Below are positions 1-7,433 of a DNA stretch of 11,487 nt, one piece after another; the stretch's first letter is position 1, and the number at the start of each line of letters is the position of its first letter. A program made the position numbers and the translations under genes. Source of the stretch: an uncultured Prevotella sp. Its GTDB lineage: Bacteria > Bacteroidota > Bacteroidia > Bacteroidales > Bacteroidaceae. The notes beneath the pieces are model-generated. The model was not told the origin of the DNA and made no database searches. It saw nothing but the letters and a program-made list of their open reading frames with translations. Location: the NCBI GenBank assembly GCA_900553465.1, contig USDT01000051.1, positions 1 to 11,487 on the forward strand, given 5' to 3'.

Positions 1-303
1 ACATCTCTTTTGCGATTTTATTTTGTCAAAAAAAAGTCAAGAAAATCTGTAAGTCAGCAGTCAGAGTTTTCTTTAAAGATGCCGATATCATGCGCGAGGA
101 GGCATACGGAATGTATACACCTTTCCGGCGGTTGGTATATACAGGTGGCGACAACATGAATTTATTGTTACGTTAGCAGATCATCTTCAATGTTCATACC
201 ATCCCGCATTATCCGTAAGTTTTTCTTCATTCCGTGGAGATTAACGAATAAAACCAATCTCCACGGAATCTATATAGAGTCATAATATACGGACCTTCCT
301 GCT
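1..303. other. Intergenic stretch without a convincing gene
   Basis: This stretch lies downstream of the aldo/keto reductase gene and runs to the window edge. On the plus strand a frame stays open from base 3 to a TAG at 174-176, about 57 codons, but its translation (for example GMYTPFRRLVYTGGDNMNLLLR near the end, with the first part Lys-rich) matches no family I know and has no clear start. It could be the tail of a gene entering from the left or chance. The only clear structure is the inverted repeat at 229-269. No Bacteroides-type promoter was recognised. Confidence 0.5.
229..269 (-). terminator. Perfect 14-bp inverted repeat downstream of the aldo/keto reductase gene
   Basis: ATTCCGTGGAGATT at 229-242 is the exact reverse complement of 256-269, with a 13-base loop. 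It lies 34 bases past the stop codon of the minus-strand reductase gene, so it probably marks the 3' end of that transcript. After the stem the minus strand reads GAAGAAAAAC, so it lacks the U-tract of a standard intrinsic terminator. It could instead be an mRNA-stabilising hairpin or a protein-binding palindrome. The stem is certain; the role is inferred. Confidence 0.5.
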
Positions 304-1263
304 TCAGCCTTTATTTATGCATTTAAGATTTTCGGCCAGTTGTTCCACGCTGCTTGCACCTATGAGCACTGATGTGACACCGCGTTGTTCCAACACCCAT
401 CTCAGTGCGCTGCGTGCAAGTGTCTCTCCCCTGCCCTGCGCTTCATCGTTGAGCTTCTGCAGACGGTTCAGCAGTTCCGGTGTCAGTGCCTCGCGTTTGA
501 GATGTTCGCCGCGTGCCATGCGGCTGTCGGTGGGAATACCGTTCAGATATCTGTCGGTGAGCAGTCCCTGTGCCAGCGGCGAGAAGGCTATGAAACCGAT
601 GCCGTGGTCGGCACAATAGTCTGTGATGCCTTGTTCCTGAGGTTCATGGTCGAGCATATTGAGCCGTCCCTGATATATGAGCAGCGGCACATCGCGTTCT
701 CTCAGATACTTGTCGGCAGTCTTCAGCGCCTCGAGCGGCCAGCGCGATATGCCGGCATAGAGAGCCTTTCCGGCACGCACTATGTCGACGAGTGCCTGCA
801 GCGTCTCTTCCAACGGCGTGTTCGGGTCGAACCGGTGGCTGTAGAACAGATCGACATAATCGAGATGCATGCGCTTCAGGCTCTGGTCGATGCTTGCCAT
901 GAGATATTTGCGCGAGCCCCAGTTGCCGTATGGTCCGGGCCACATGTCGTAACCGGCCTTGGTCGAAATGAACAGTTCGTCGCGATACGGACGCAGGTCG
1001 TCGTCGATGAGCCGGCCCATGGTCTCCTCTGCCGAACCGTATGGCGGGCCGTAGTTGTTGGCAAGGTCGAAGTGGGTGATGCCGTGGTCGAAGGCATAGC
1101 GTGCCATCTGGCGGCTGCGCTCATAAGGCACTGTGCCTCCGAAGTTGTGCCACAGTCCTAAAGATACTTTCGGGAGAAGCACTCCGGAGTGGCCGCAGCG
1201 TACGTACATATCGTTGTTGTCGTAGCGTGTGGCGTCTGCAACGTATCGAGGTGTTATGTCCAT
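304..1263 (-). CDS. yghZ: Aldo/keto reductase, YghZ/Gpr-like (L-glyceraldehyde 3-phosphate reductase family)
   Basis: This is a soluble NADPH-dependent aldo/keto reductase of 319 residues. Characterised relatives reduce L-glyceraldehyde 3-phosphate and other aldehydes such as methylglyoxal. The catalytic tetrad is visible: Asp66 and Tyr71 in HFDLANNYGPP, Lys102 in STKAGY and His143 in FYSHRFDP. Family signatures SLGLWHNFG (34-42), MWPGPYGNWGSRKYL (107-121) and RMHLDYVDLFYSHR (131-144) place it in the YghZ subgroup. The C-terminal IGASSVEQLAENL is the usual cofactor phosphate-binding region. Length is slightly under the roughly 346 residues of the E. coli protein, and the missing part seems to be at the ends. 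The ATG at 1263 is preferred because the N-terminus lines up with YghZ; Met19 is a weaker alternative. It follows the GH92 gene by 109 bases in the same direction. No consensus promoter was found in that gap. The physiological substrate cannot be read from sequence. Confidence 0.93.
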   Translation of the reverse strand: MDITPRYVADATRYDNNDMYVRCGHSGVLLPKVSLGLWHNFGGTVPYERSRQMARYAFDHGITHFDLANNYGPPYGSAEETMGRLIDDDLRPYRDELFISTKAGYDMWPGPYGNWGSRKYLMASIDQSLKRMHLDYVDLFYSHRFDPNTPLEETLQALVDIVRAGKALYAGISRWPLEALKTADKYLRERDVPLLIYQGRLNMLDHEPQEQGITDYCADHGIGFIAFSPLAQGLLTDRYLNGIPTDSRMARGEHLKREALTPELLNRLQKLNDEAQGRGETLARSALRWVLEQRGVTSVLIGASSVEQLAENLKCINKG

Positions 1264-1372
1264 GTGTTTATATATTTATGTAAGAATACTTTGTTCGGAT
1301 TGTAAGTTTCTTTTATGATATGCGGTTCAAGTCCTGTCATGATTTGTCTTTACTCATGCGGAAAGTTCCGTT

Positions 1373-4300
1373 TCAGTCAGCTCCCCAGCTTCTGTTTGGA
1401 GTGTCACCCATTTGTATCTGGAGGTATCCGCCTTTCAAAACTTCTTTCTGTAATATTCTGAAATCGTTGACAGGCTTGCCGTTCAGTGTGACGTTCTGAA
1501 TGTATTTATTCTCCTTGGACGCATTCTTTGCTTCTATTACAAATTTGTCGCCGCGTCCATATTTCCCGTTCAGATGGATTGTTATCTTGGGATATCTTGG
1601 TGAGCCAAGTTCGTAAACAGGTTCCTGAGAGCATCCTCCGTCCATCTGGAACATACCTATGGCGCTCATCACAAACCAGCTGCTCATCTGTCCCAGGTCT
1701 TCATCGCCCGGGTAAGCGTCGTAAGGAGTGGTACCGTAATACTGTTCCTGGATTGCGCGTGCCCATTTCTGTGTCAGATATGGTACGCCTGCCCAGTTGA
1801 AGAGATAAACTACTTCCATCGATGTTTCATTTCCATGGTTGATGGGATAATTGGAAAAATCATCACCTGATGCGTTGAAGTTGGCGTATGACGATTTCTC
1901 CATCGCCTCGTCCAGTCTCTTGATGAATCGTTCCTTTCCTACTTTTTCTATGAGTTGTTCAGGATGATGCGGTACAAACCATGAGTAATTGAAGGCATTG
2001 CCTTCTGTGAATCCCGGTGTGTGATATGGATCGAACGGTTCCGTCCAGTTTCCTTTATCATCCTTCGGACGGATGAATCCGGTTTCCGGATCGAACAGAT
2101 TTTTCCAGTTCTCTGAGCGCTTGTCAAAATATTTATAATCGTCTTCCTTGTCCAGCAACAGGGCCATCTGTCCAAGACACCAGTCATCGTAGGCGTATTC
2201 AAGAGTATTTGACACCAGTCCTTTCCATGCCGGAATATATCCGTATTCCATGTATGGCACGAGATGTTCTACTCCTACAGTTCCTCCACCTTCATATTTC
2301 TGCGGTGCCACTGTCAGCATCTTCTTCAGACCTTCGTAGGCTGTGGGCAGGTCGAAATCACGTATTCCGCTTTGCCATGCGCCCAGAATCTGCGACACAA
2401 CATGCATGGCAACCATCACACCGGTGTGTTCCACTCCGGCCGGATCCGTATTGAACCATCCGCTGTTCTTATACAGCGTGATGGCGGAGCGCGCCCATTG
2501 GCTGGATATCTCGGGAGTTATCAGATTGAACAGAGGCTGGTTGTCCCAGAAGGTGTTCCAGTATTCTCCGCTGACAATGCAGTCGTCCGGTTGCGACAGT
2601 TGTCTGATCTGTTCACGTTCGTCCCTGAAACGTCCGTCCACGTCGCTCCATATGGCCTTTGCCGACAATGCTCTGTATAAGTTAGTATAGAATTTTCTTT
2701 TCTGCAGATAGTCGTCCGTTTCAATCTCTATGCGGCCTAAATAGTCGTCCCATACGGAACGGGCGTTCTGTACCACCTTCTCAAAATTCCATCCGAAAGG
2801 CACGTTTATTTCCTGTTCCAGATTCTTTCGTGCACCGTCTATGTCCACAAGCGAGACACCTGAGCGCACAATTATCTCCTCACCCTCCTTTGTCTTGAAG
2901 TTCAGGAACACGCCGGCGTCGCCTTTTCCTTTCAGTTCGGATATATTTGTCAGGATTTCGGGTTTCGATGAAAATTCGTGATTACGGTTCCAGTTGCCTA
3001 TATATCCCGTCACAGCTTTCACACTGTCGTTTGTCCATCCGTTCATGGATTCGAACGGTTTGCTGAACTGCAGTACGAAATACAACGTGTATTCCTGCTC
3101 CAGCGAATAGCCAGTGAATGCGTTGTAATAGGTCGCATATCCGCATATCTCGCTGTCGCTTTGCTTTGTTACAACGGCTTCCTTCAGATTGTGAGGATAT
3201 TCGTTGGGTGCGAACAGATCAATCAATATACGCGAGTCGTCTCTTTCAGGGAACGTATAGCGCTGCATGGCGGCGCGGCGGGTGGATGTTATTTCTGCCT
3301 TAATATGTGTGTCGGTCATGTAAACAGAGTATTTGCCCACCCTGGCATCTTCTGTTGCTTTGTCTATACGCGAGCGATAGCCTTCGTCCGGGAAGTCCTC
3401 TCTGCCGGGATTCACCTGGAGCTGACCGCATGTCGGCTGCATGATAAAGCCGGTCATGGTCCAGTCGCAGAAATGATTGAAGCCCATGATATTCTCTATG
3501 CTGTATTCGTAGCCGGCCTTCCATATCTCGTCCTGGTTGTCGGGAGCTATCTGCACCATGGCCAGCGGCAATGTTGGCGACGGCTTGAACATCCATCTTG
3601 AGTTTCCTGTTCCCATCAGCAGGTCAACATAATCCGCATAGGTATGAAGCGGTTGATGGCTCCGTTCTATCTTTCCTGTGAATATAACCTCATTGTCTGC
3701 TTTGATTCGGAATGTCTGTGTACGTTTTCCTTTTACGGCCGGAAGCAGTATTTCCTGTATGCTTTCTCCCGGTTCTATTCTTCTCGTACAGCATTTCATT
3801 CCCTTGGTCTCAAATGTAAGCGTTCGTGCTTTGTCATATTGTATCATGTCCACCAGTACCGGCTGATAGTATTTTCCGTCGCGTTTATATTCGAACGGAG
3901 CGGCCTTTACGGAGCGGATCAGACTTGATGTCGCTTTCTTCAGACGGCATTTGTCGGGCGTGTTCAGTTTTATCTGGTCAAACACACACCAGTATCCTTT
4001 TGTAATACCCAGCTGTATGCGGTTCATTCCTTTCTTCAGCCATCCGACGGGGAATTCTATTGTCCATTCTTCCGGTGCGGCTTTTTCTTCTCCCTTGAGC
4101 ATTTTGGCAGATGAACGCCCTTTGAAGTCTTTTTCAAATCTGTGTCCGTTTATCTCTACACGCCATCGTGTTGTGGAAATGTTGTTTATTCCGGCAAACG
4201 AGATTACAAGACTGCAGTTTCCTTCCTGTGCCAGTTTCTCCAGTTCAAACTGTATCACCGGGAAATGCCTTGGATGATAGCCGGACCAGTAACCGCCGCC

Positions 4301-4540
4301 TCCCCAGCCGTCCTGTGGTCCGGGAAAGGCGTATGGCCAGTCTTTTCCGGCATCGGAATATCCTATGTAGTATGTTTTCACACCACTGTTTTTCATCAGA
4401 AATTTCTTGTATTGGTCCGGTGCCAGTGCAAACTCCGAGGCAGCCCCGTCTTTCTTTCCTATTTCAAACAAAACATGGTTGGCTGCAGTGGCATTCATGC
4501 TTAGCAGCAGAAAAGCTACAATACTTAATATCTGTTTCAT
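1373..4540 (-). CDS. Secreted GH92 glycoside hydrolase (alpha-mannosidase-like) with an N-terminal carbohydrate-binding-like region
   Basis: This is a 1055-residue exported enzyme of family GH92, calcium-dependent exo-alpha-mannosidases that act with inversion. I start it at 4540 rather than at the upstream ATG (4576) because MKQILSIVAFLLLSMNATA is a standard signal peptide, probably cut after Ala19. There is no lipobox cysteine, so it is likely periplasmic or released. Residues about 20-200 form a Trp/Gly-rich beta-sandwich-like region (GWGGGGYWSGYHPRHFPVIQ) resembling the carbohydrate-binding-like domain III of PL4 lyases; 200-300 look like a beta-rich linker. The GH92 part starts near 300 (LLMGTGNSRW, Met309). 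Key motifs are EGNAFNYSWFVPH (Glu846, probable general acid), HGNE (His902-Glu905), PGDEDLGQMSSW (Asp946 and Asp948, probable base pair) and a YIQNVTLNG-type C-terminal strand. Usual GH92 length is about 750, so the extra 300 residues are N-terminal. No SusC/SusD genes are nearby. The family is secure; linkage specificity is not. Confidence 0.92.
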   Translation of the reverse strand: MKQILSIVAFLLLSMNATAANHVLFEIGKKDGAASEFALAPDQYKKFLMKNSGVKTYYIGYSDAGKDWPYAFPGPQDGWGGGGYWSGYHPRHFPVIQFELEKLAQEGNCSLVISFAGINNISTTRWRVEINGHRFEKDFKGRSSAKMLKGEEKAAPEEWTIEFPVGWLKKGMNRIQLGITKGYWCVFDQIKLNTPDKCRLKKATSSLIRSVKAAPFEYKRDGKYYQPVLVDMIQYDKARTLTFETKGMKCCTRRIEPGESIQEILLPAVKGKRTQTFRIKADNEVIFTGKIERSHQPLHTYADYVDLLMGTGNSRWMFKPSPTLPLAMVQIAPDNQDEIWKAGYEYSIENIMGFNHFCDWTMTGFIMQPTCGQLQVNPGREDFPDEGYRSRIDKATEDARVGKYSVYMTDTHIKAEITSTRRAAMQRYTFPERDDSRILIDLFAPNEYPHNLKEAVVTKQSDSEICGYATYYNAFTGYSLEQEYTLYFVLQFSKPFESMNGWTNDSVKAVTGYIGNWNRNHEFSSKPEILTNISELKGKGDAGVFLNFKTKEGEEIIVRSGVSLVDIDGARKNLEQEINVPFGWNFEKVVQNARSVWDDYLGRIEIETDDYLQKRKFYTNLYRALSAKAIWSDVDGRFRDEREQIRQLSQPDDCIVSGEYWNTFWDNQPLFNLITPEISSQWARSAITLYKNSGWFNTDPAGVEHTGVMVAMHVVSQILGAWQSGIRDFDLPTAYEGLKKMLTVAPQKYEGGGTVGVEHLVPYMEYGYIPAWKGLVSNTLEYAYDDWCLGQMALLLDKEDDYKYFDKRSENWKNLFDPETGFIRPKDDKGNWTEPFDPYHTPGFTEGNAFNYSWFVPHHPEQLIEKVGKERFIKRLDEAMEKSSYANFNASGDDFSNYPINHGNETSMEVVYLFNWAGVPYLTQKWARAIQEQYYGTTPYDAYPGDEDLGQMSSWFVMSAIGMFQMDGGCSQEPVYELGSPRYPKITIHLNGKYGRGDKFVIEAKNASKENKYIQNVTLNGKPVNDFRILQKEVLKGGYLQIQMGDTPNRSWGAD

Positions 4541-4725
4541 GTTGTGTTGCTGTTGGTACGAATCAACACCGGTCACTTCAGTGGCTGATTCACGGTTTGA
4601 AGTTATTGACTTTTTAGATTTATAATGCGGTTTACAGGTTTTTTCTGTGTCTGTTTATGCAGAGTATGATATTCTTGTGTGAATTGTATGTATTCATGAA
4701 GAATATGTATGTGGAGGCTTTTTAA

Positions 4726-4767
4726 ATCATTCAGCCTGTCAAATGGGTGTTCAACAGGCTGAATGAT
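4726..4767 (-). terminator. Perfect 14-bp inverted repeat, possible ispG terminator
   Basis: ATCATTCAGCCTGT at 4726-4739 pairs exactly with 4754-4767 across a 14-base loop. On the minus strand the stem is followed by TTAAAAAGCC, so the tract after it is AT-rich but not a clean run of U. It lies 134 bases beyond the ispG stop and 185 bases upstream of the GH92 start. It could end the ispG transcript or act as an operator or leader structure for the GH92 gene. The geometry closely resembles the repeat at 229-269. Confidence 0.5.
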
Positions 4768-4822
4768 AACCCGTAATACGGTTGTATTTCGGTTGTTCCG
4801 GATTTGATGAAGCGACAGACAC

Positions 4823-4870
4823 ACATTGTTTCTGCTGATTTCCAGGTTGGCTTTCAGACATTGTTTCTGC
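4823..4870. repeat. 13-bp direct repeat ACATTGTTTCTGC, two copies
   Basis: Identical 13-base copies occur at 4823-4835 and 4858-4870, 35 bases start to start, just past the 3' end of ispG and about 285-330 bases upstream of the GH92 start. The repeat is seen directly. Its role, possibly a binding site for a regulator, is unknown. Confidence 0.6.
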
Positions 4871-4901
4871 GGTCTGTCCTTTCGGTTTGTTTCTTTTCCG
4901 T

Positions 4902-6755
4902 CTATTGTTGTGCCTTGCGGTCGCTGTCGATTAGTGCAAGCAGACGTTCCACGGCCTCGGCTTCAGGTATGTTCTTCTCCACACATTCCTTGCGGCGGTA
5001 GAGCGAAACCTTCCCTACTCCGGCTCCCACGTATCCGTAGTCGGCATCGGCCATTTCGCCCGGACCGTTCACAATGCATCCCATAATGCCTATTTTCAGT
5101 CCTCGCAGATGTGCCGTTGCGGCTTTTATGCGTGCTATGGTGGTGCGCAGATCGTACAGTGTGCGTCCGCATCCCGGACAGCTTATGTATTCGGTCTTCG
5201 ATGTGCGGAGTCGTGCGGCTTGCAGAATGGCGAATGCAGTGTCGGCAATGTCGTGCAGTGCAATGTCTCCGTTGTTCATCAGCCACAGTCCGTCGGTCAG
5301 TCCGTCGGCCATGAGAGCGCCCATGTCGGCGGCCGCCTCAAGCTGCAGATCTGCCTTTTCGGCTACGCTGTGGTTATACATCTGTGCAAAGACAACGGGA
5401 TTCTTCACTCCTGCACACATCATTTCGTGAACCAGTGCGCGCTGTTCGCCCGTACGGTTCTGGTGGTTGCTCATGCATACGGCCACCACTTCCGGATGAG
5501 CCTTCAGACATGCCGTGTATTCCTCAACAGGTGTACCGAACTGCAGCACGAGGAACTTCAGCGGAGCTTTCACAAGTGATATGAACGGTATGGCGTTCGA
5601 AGGGAACACTGGGAATACGTTCTCGCTGCCGTCGTAAGCACCGAAATCCACAATGTATCTCATGCCTTCTATGCGGTGTTCGGGCAGAGTGGCGCCACAG
5701 TATATGTAGTCTGGCGTAGTGTCCGTGCCGAAGCTGTCGGCCGTTTCGTTGCCCGTTCCGTTCACAATCACTACAGGCACGCGGTCGCCTCCTACGTTTC
5801 CGACTGCGGTTGTGGCGCGGCGTTCCGGATGTAGCCAGTCGAATGACGGTGCTGCGGTGCCCGGTATGAGCATGTGTCCGGCGCGTTGTGTCATGTAATC
5901 TACCAGATGTTTTGCTACCGGAATCTCGGCTTCGGGCTCTTCGCTGAGCGAGACACGTATGGTGTCGCCTATTCCGTCGGCCAGCAGAGCACCCATTCCT
6001 ACGGCGCTTTTTATGCGTCCGTCCTCACCCTCGCCTGCTTCGGTCACACCGAGATGCAGCGGATAGTGCATGTCCTCTTCGTCCATGCGGCTGACGAGCA
6101 GGCGTACCGAGCGCACCATAACCATGGTGTTGGACGCCTTTATGGATATCACCACGTCGTCGAACTTCTCGCGTTTGCATATACGCAGAAACTCCATGCA
6201 GCTCTCCACGATGCCTTCGGGCGTGTCGCCATAGCGCGACATGATGCGGTCGGACAGAGAACCGTGGTTCACTCCTATGCGTACTGCTGTGTGATTTTCG
6301 CGACATATATTGAGGAACGGAACGAAGCGCGCCTCTATCTTCTTCAGTTCGGCGGCGTACTCTTCGTCGGTGTACTCCAGCTTCTTGAATGTTCTAGCCG
6401 GATCGACATAGTTGCCCGGATTCACGCGCACCTTTTCTGCGTAGAGCGCAGCCACGTCGGCCACGTTAGGATTGAAGTGTACGTCGGCCACGAGTGGCGT
6501 GTCATAGCCTTTGGCACGCAGTCCGGCGTTGATGTTCTTCAGGTTCTCTGCCTCGCGCGTACCCTGTGTGGTGAGTCTCACGAGCTCGCCTCCGGCCTTT
6601 ATTATGCGTTCTGCCTGAAGCACGCATGCCTCGGTGTCGTTGGTGTTTGTTGTCGTCATCGACTGTACTCGTATCGGGTTGTCGCCGCCTATTGCGACGC
6701 ATCCTGCCTGTGCCACGGTCGATTCGCGACGTTTATAGTTGAACAAGTCTGTCAT
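4902..6755 (-). CDS. ispG: 4-hydroxy-3-methylbut-2-enyl diphosphate synthase, long (Bacteroidetes/plant-type) form
   Basis: IspG (GcpE) converts 2-C-methyl-D-erythritol 2,4-cyclodiphosphate to HMBPP in the MEP isoprenoid pathway, using an iron-sulfur cluster and reduced ferredoxin or flavodoxin in the cytoplasm. The 617 residues exceed the roughly 370 of E. coli because of an insert between the N-terminal TIM barrel and the C-terminal cluster domain, as in plants and Bacteroidetes. The N-terminus shows AIGGDNPIRVQSMTTTNTND and a barrel core with VADVHFNP and RVNPGNY. The [4Fe-4S] ligands are Cys526 and Cys529 (SCPGCGR), Cys560 (MGCIVNGPGE) and Glu567. The start at 6755 has a strong AGGAGG nine bases upstream. 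It follows purE by 84 bases in the same direction, so the two are probably co-transcribed. All expected catalytic residues are present. Confidence 0.97.
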   Translation of the reverse strand: MTDLFNYKRRESTVAQAGCVAIGGDNPIRVQSMTTTNTNDTEACVLQAERIIKAGGELVRLTTQGTREAENLKNINAGLRAKGYDTPLVADVHFNPNVADVAALYAEKVRVNPGNYVDPARTFKKLEYTDEEYAAELKKIEARFVPFLNICRENHTAVRIGVNHGSLSDRIMSRYGDTPEGIVESCMEFLRICKREKFDDVVISIKASNTMVMVRSVRLLVSRMDEEDMHYPLHLGVTEAGEGEDGRIKSAVGMGALLADGIGDTIRVSLSEEPEAEIPVAKHLVDYMTQRAGHMLIPGTAAPSFDWLHPERRATTAVGNVGGDRVPVVIVNGTGNETADSFGTDTTPDYIYCGATLPEHRIEGMRYIVDFGAYDGSENVFPVFPSNAIPFISLVKAPLKFLVLQFGTPVEEYTACLKAHPEVVAVCMSNHQNRTGEQRALVHEMMCAGVKNPVVFAQMYNHSVAEKADLQLEAAADMGALMADGLTDGLWLMNNGDIALHDIADTAFAILQAARLRTSKTEYISCPGCGRTLYDLRTTIARIKAATAHLRGLKIGIMGCIVNGPGEMADADYGYVGAGVGKVSLYRRKECVEKNIPEAEAVERLLALIDSDRKAQQ

Positions 6756-6764
6756 TCCGTATTT

Positions 6765-6770
6765 CCTCCT
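6765..6770 (-). promoter_or_regulatory. Strong Shine-Dalgarno sequence for ispG
   Basis: On the minus strand AGGAGG is followed by nine bases and then the ispG ATG at 6755. A full match to anti-Shine-Dalgarno is uncommon in Bacteroidetes, where leaders are usually A-rich and lack it. It supports the chosen start and suggests efficient independent initiation of ispG on a purE-ispG message. Confidence 0.7.
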
Positions 6771-6839
6771 GTATCTTTGTTGTGGATTGTCTTGTGCCGC
6801 TTTGGGGCATCATTCGGCTGCCGCCTGTGTGTGCGGTTG

Positions 6840-7346
6840 TCAGTTTGTCTTGAAGTCGTACTTCACTTCGGCCAGTTCCTTGTTGGCCTTCTCTATCTTT
6901 GCGCCCAGTCCAGCCTTGTAGTCAGCCAGACGTGCAGCCACTTCCTCGTCTGCCAGAGCTATCATCTCCACGGCCAGTATGGCAGCGTTCATGGCACCGT
7001 TCACACCTACTGTCGCTACAGGAATTCCCGGTGGCATCTGTATTATGCTGAGCATTGCGTCCAGTCCGTCGAGCATACCTTTGATAGGCACGCCGATAAC
7101 GGGCAGTGTTGTCATTGCTGCTATCACTCCGGGCAGTGCGGCTGCCATTCCCGCACCTGCTATTATCACTTTTATGCCGCGTCCCTTTGCTTCCTTTGCA
7201 AACTGCTCCACGGCCTGCGGAGTGCGGTGTGCAGAGAGTGCGTTCACTTCGAAGGGAATCTGCATGTCGTTCAGAAACTTGCATGCTTTCTCCATTACGG
7301 GCATGTCGCTTGTGCTACCCATGATGATACTTACTAATGGTTTCAT
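6840..7346 (-). CDS. purE: N5-carboxyaminoimidazole ribonucleotide mutase, class I PurE
   Basis: PurE moves the carboxyl group of N5-CAIR to give CAIR in purine synthesis and works as a cytoplasmic octamer. The 168 residues show the class I landmarks: MGSTSDMPVM (9-18) for phosphate binding, NALSAHRTP with the catalytic His40, and GIPVATVGVNGAMNAAILA near 107-125. The loop usually written AAHLPG reads AAALPG here, so Ala70 stands where most class I enzymes have His. Some Bacteroidetes PurE proteins may share this change, but I could not confirm that. The start at 7346 gives an N-terminus of normal family length. No PurK is in the window, so the partner is encoded elsewhere. The gene lies 86 bases after the PAP2-like gene and 84 bases before ispG, in the same direction. 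Confidence 0.96.
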   Translation of the reverse strand: MKPLVSIIMGSTSDMPVMEKACKFLNDMQIPFEVNALSAHRTPQAVEQFAKEAKGRGIKVIIAGAGMAAALPGVIAAMTTLPVIGVPIKGMLDGLDAMLSIIQMPPGIPVATVGVNGAMNAAILAVEMIALADEEVAARLADYKAGLGAKIEKANKELAEVKYDFKTN

Positions 7347-7400
7347 GTGTCGTTATGTTTTTATGTTGTGTTATTTTATTCTTATTAAGTGTGTACTTGT

Positions 7401-7433
7401 GCGGTTTTCGGGGCATGTCCCCTGCCCTGCCGC
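7401..7433 (-). terminator. Short GC-rich stem-loop after the PAP2-like gene
   Basis: GGGG at 7410-7413 pairs with CCCC at 7419-7422 across a five-base loop. An outer GCGG (7401-7404) can pair with CCGC (7430-7433), with unequal internal loops. The structure touches the stop codon of the PAP2-like gene and is followed on the minus strand by ACAAGTAC, not a U-run. It may weaken or end transcription between the PAP2-like gene and purE, but the evidence is thin. Confidence 0.3.

Larger units (their letters stand above)
4541..4901. promoter_or_regulatory. Repeat-rich intergenic region between ispG and the GH92 gene
   Basis: This region of 361 bases must hold the 3' end of the ispG transcript and probably the promoter of the GH92 gene. 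No exact CAAAnnTA (minus-strand TAnnTTTG) box was found. It contains a 14-bp perfect inverted repeat (4726-4767), an 11-bp palindrome CCGTAATACGG (4771-4781), two copies of CGGTTGT exactly 11 bases apart (4779-4785 and 4790-4796), and two copies of ACATTGTTTCTGC 35 bases apart (4823-4835 and 4858-4870). Such a cluster is compatible with regulator binding upstream of a glycan-use gene, but this is inference. A 73-codon minus-strand frame across it (4603-4824) is not convincing as a gene. Confidence 0.45.

Noticed and set aside
3..176. Plus-strand open frame entering from the left edge
   Set aside because: About 57 codons with no recognisable motif. It could be a gene tail, but nothing in the window decides this.
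1359..1370. Small palindrome just after the GH92 stop
   Set aside because: CGGA and TCCG arms of four bases with a four-base loop are too weak to call a terminator.
4603..4824. Minus-strand open frame of 73 codons in the ispG-GH92 gap
   Set aside because: It runs through the perfect stem-loop, has no recognisable domain and no clear ribosome-binding site.
6756..6839. TATCTTTG at 6771-6778 as a promoter -7 box
   Set aside because: It points along the plus strand, where no gene follows, and has no supported -33 partner, so it is probably chance.
5874..7337. Long plus-strand open frame of 487 codons
   Set aside because: It runs antisense to ispG and purE, both certain genes. Its Cys/His-rich translation is typical of a reverse-complement shadow and matches no family.
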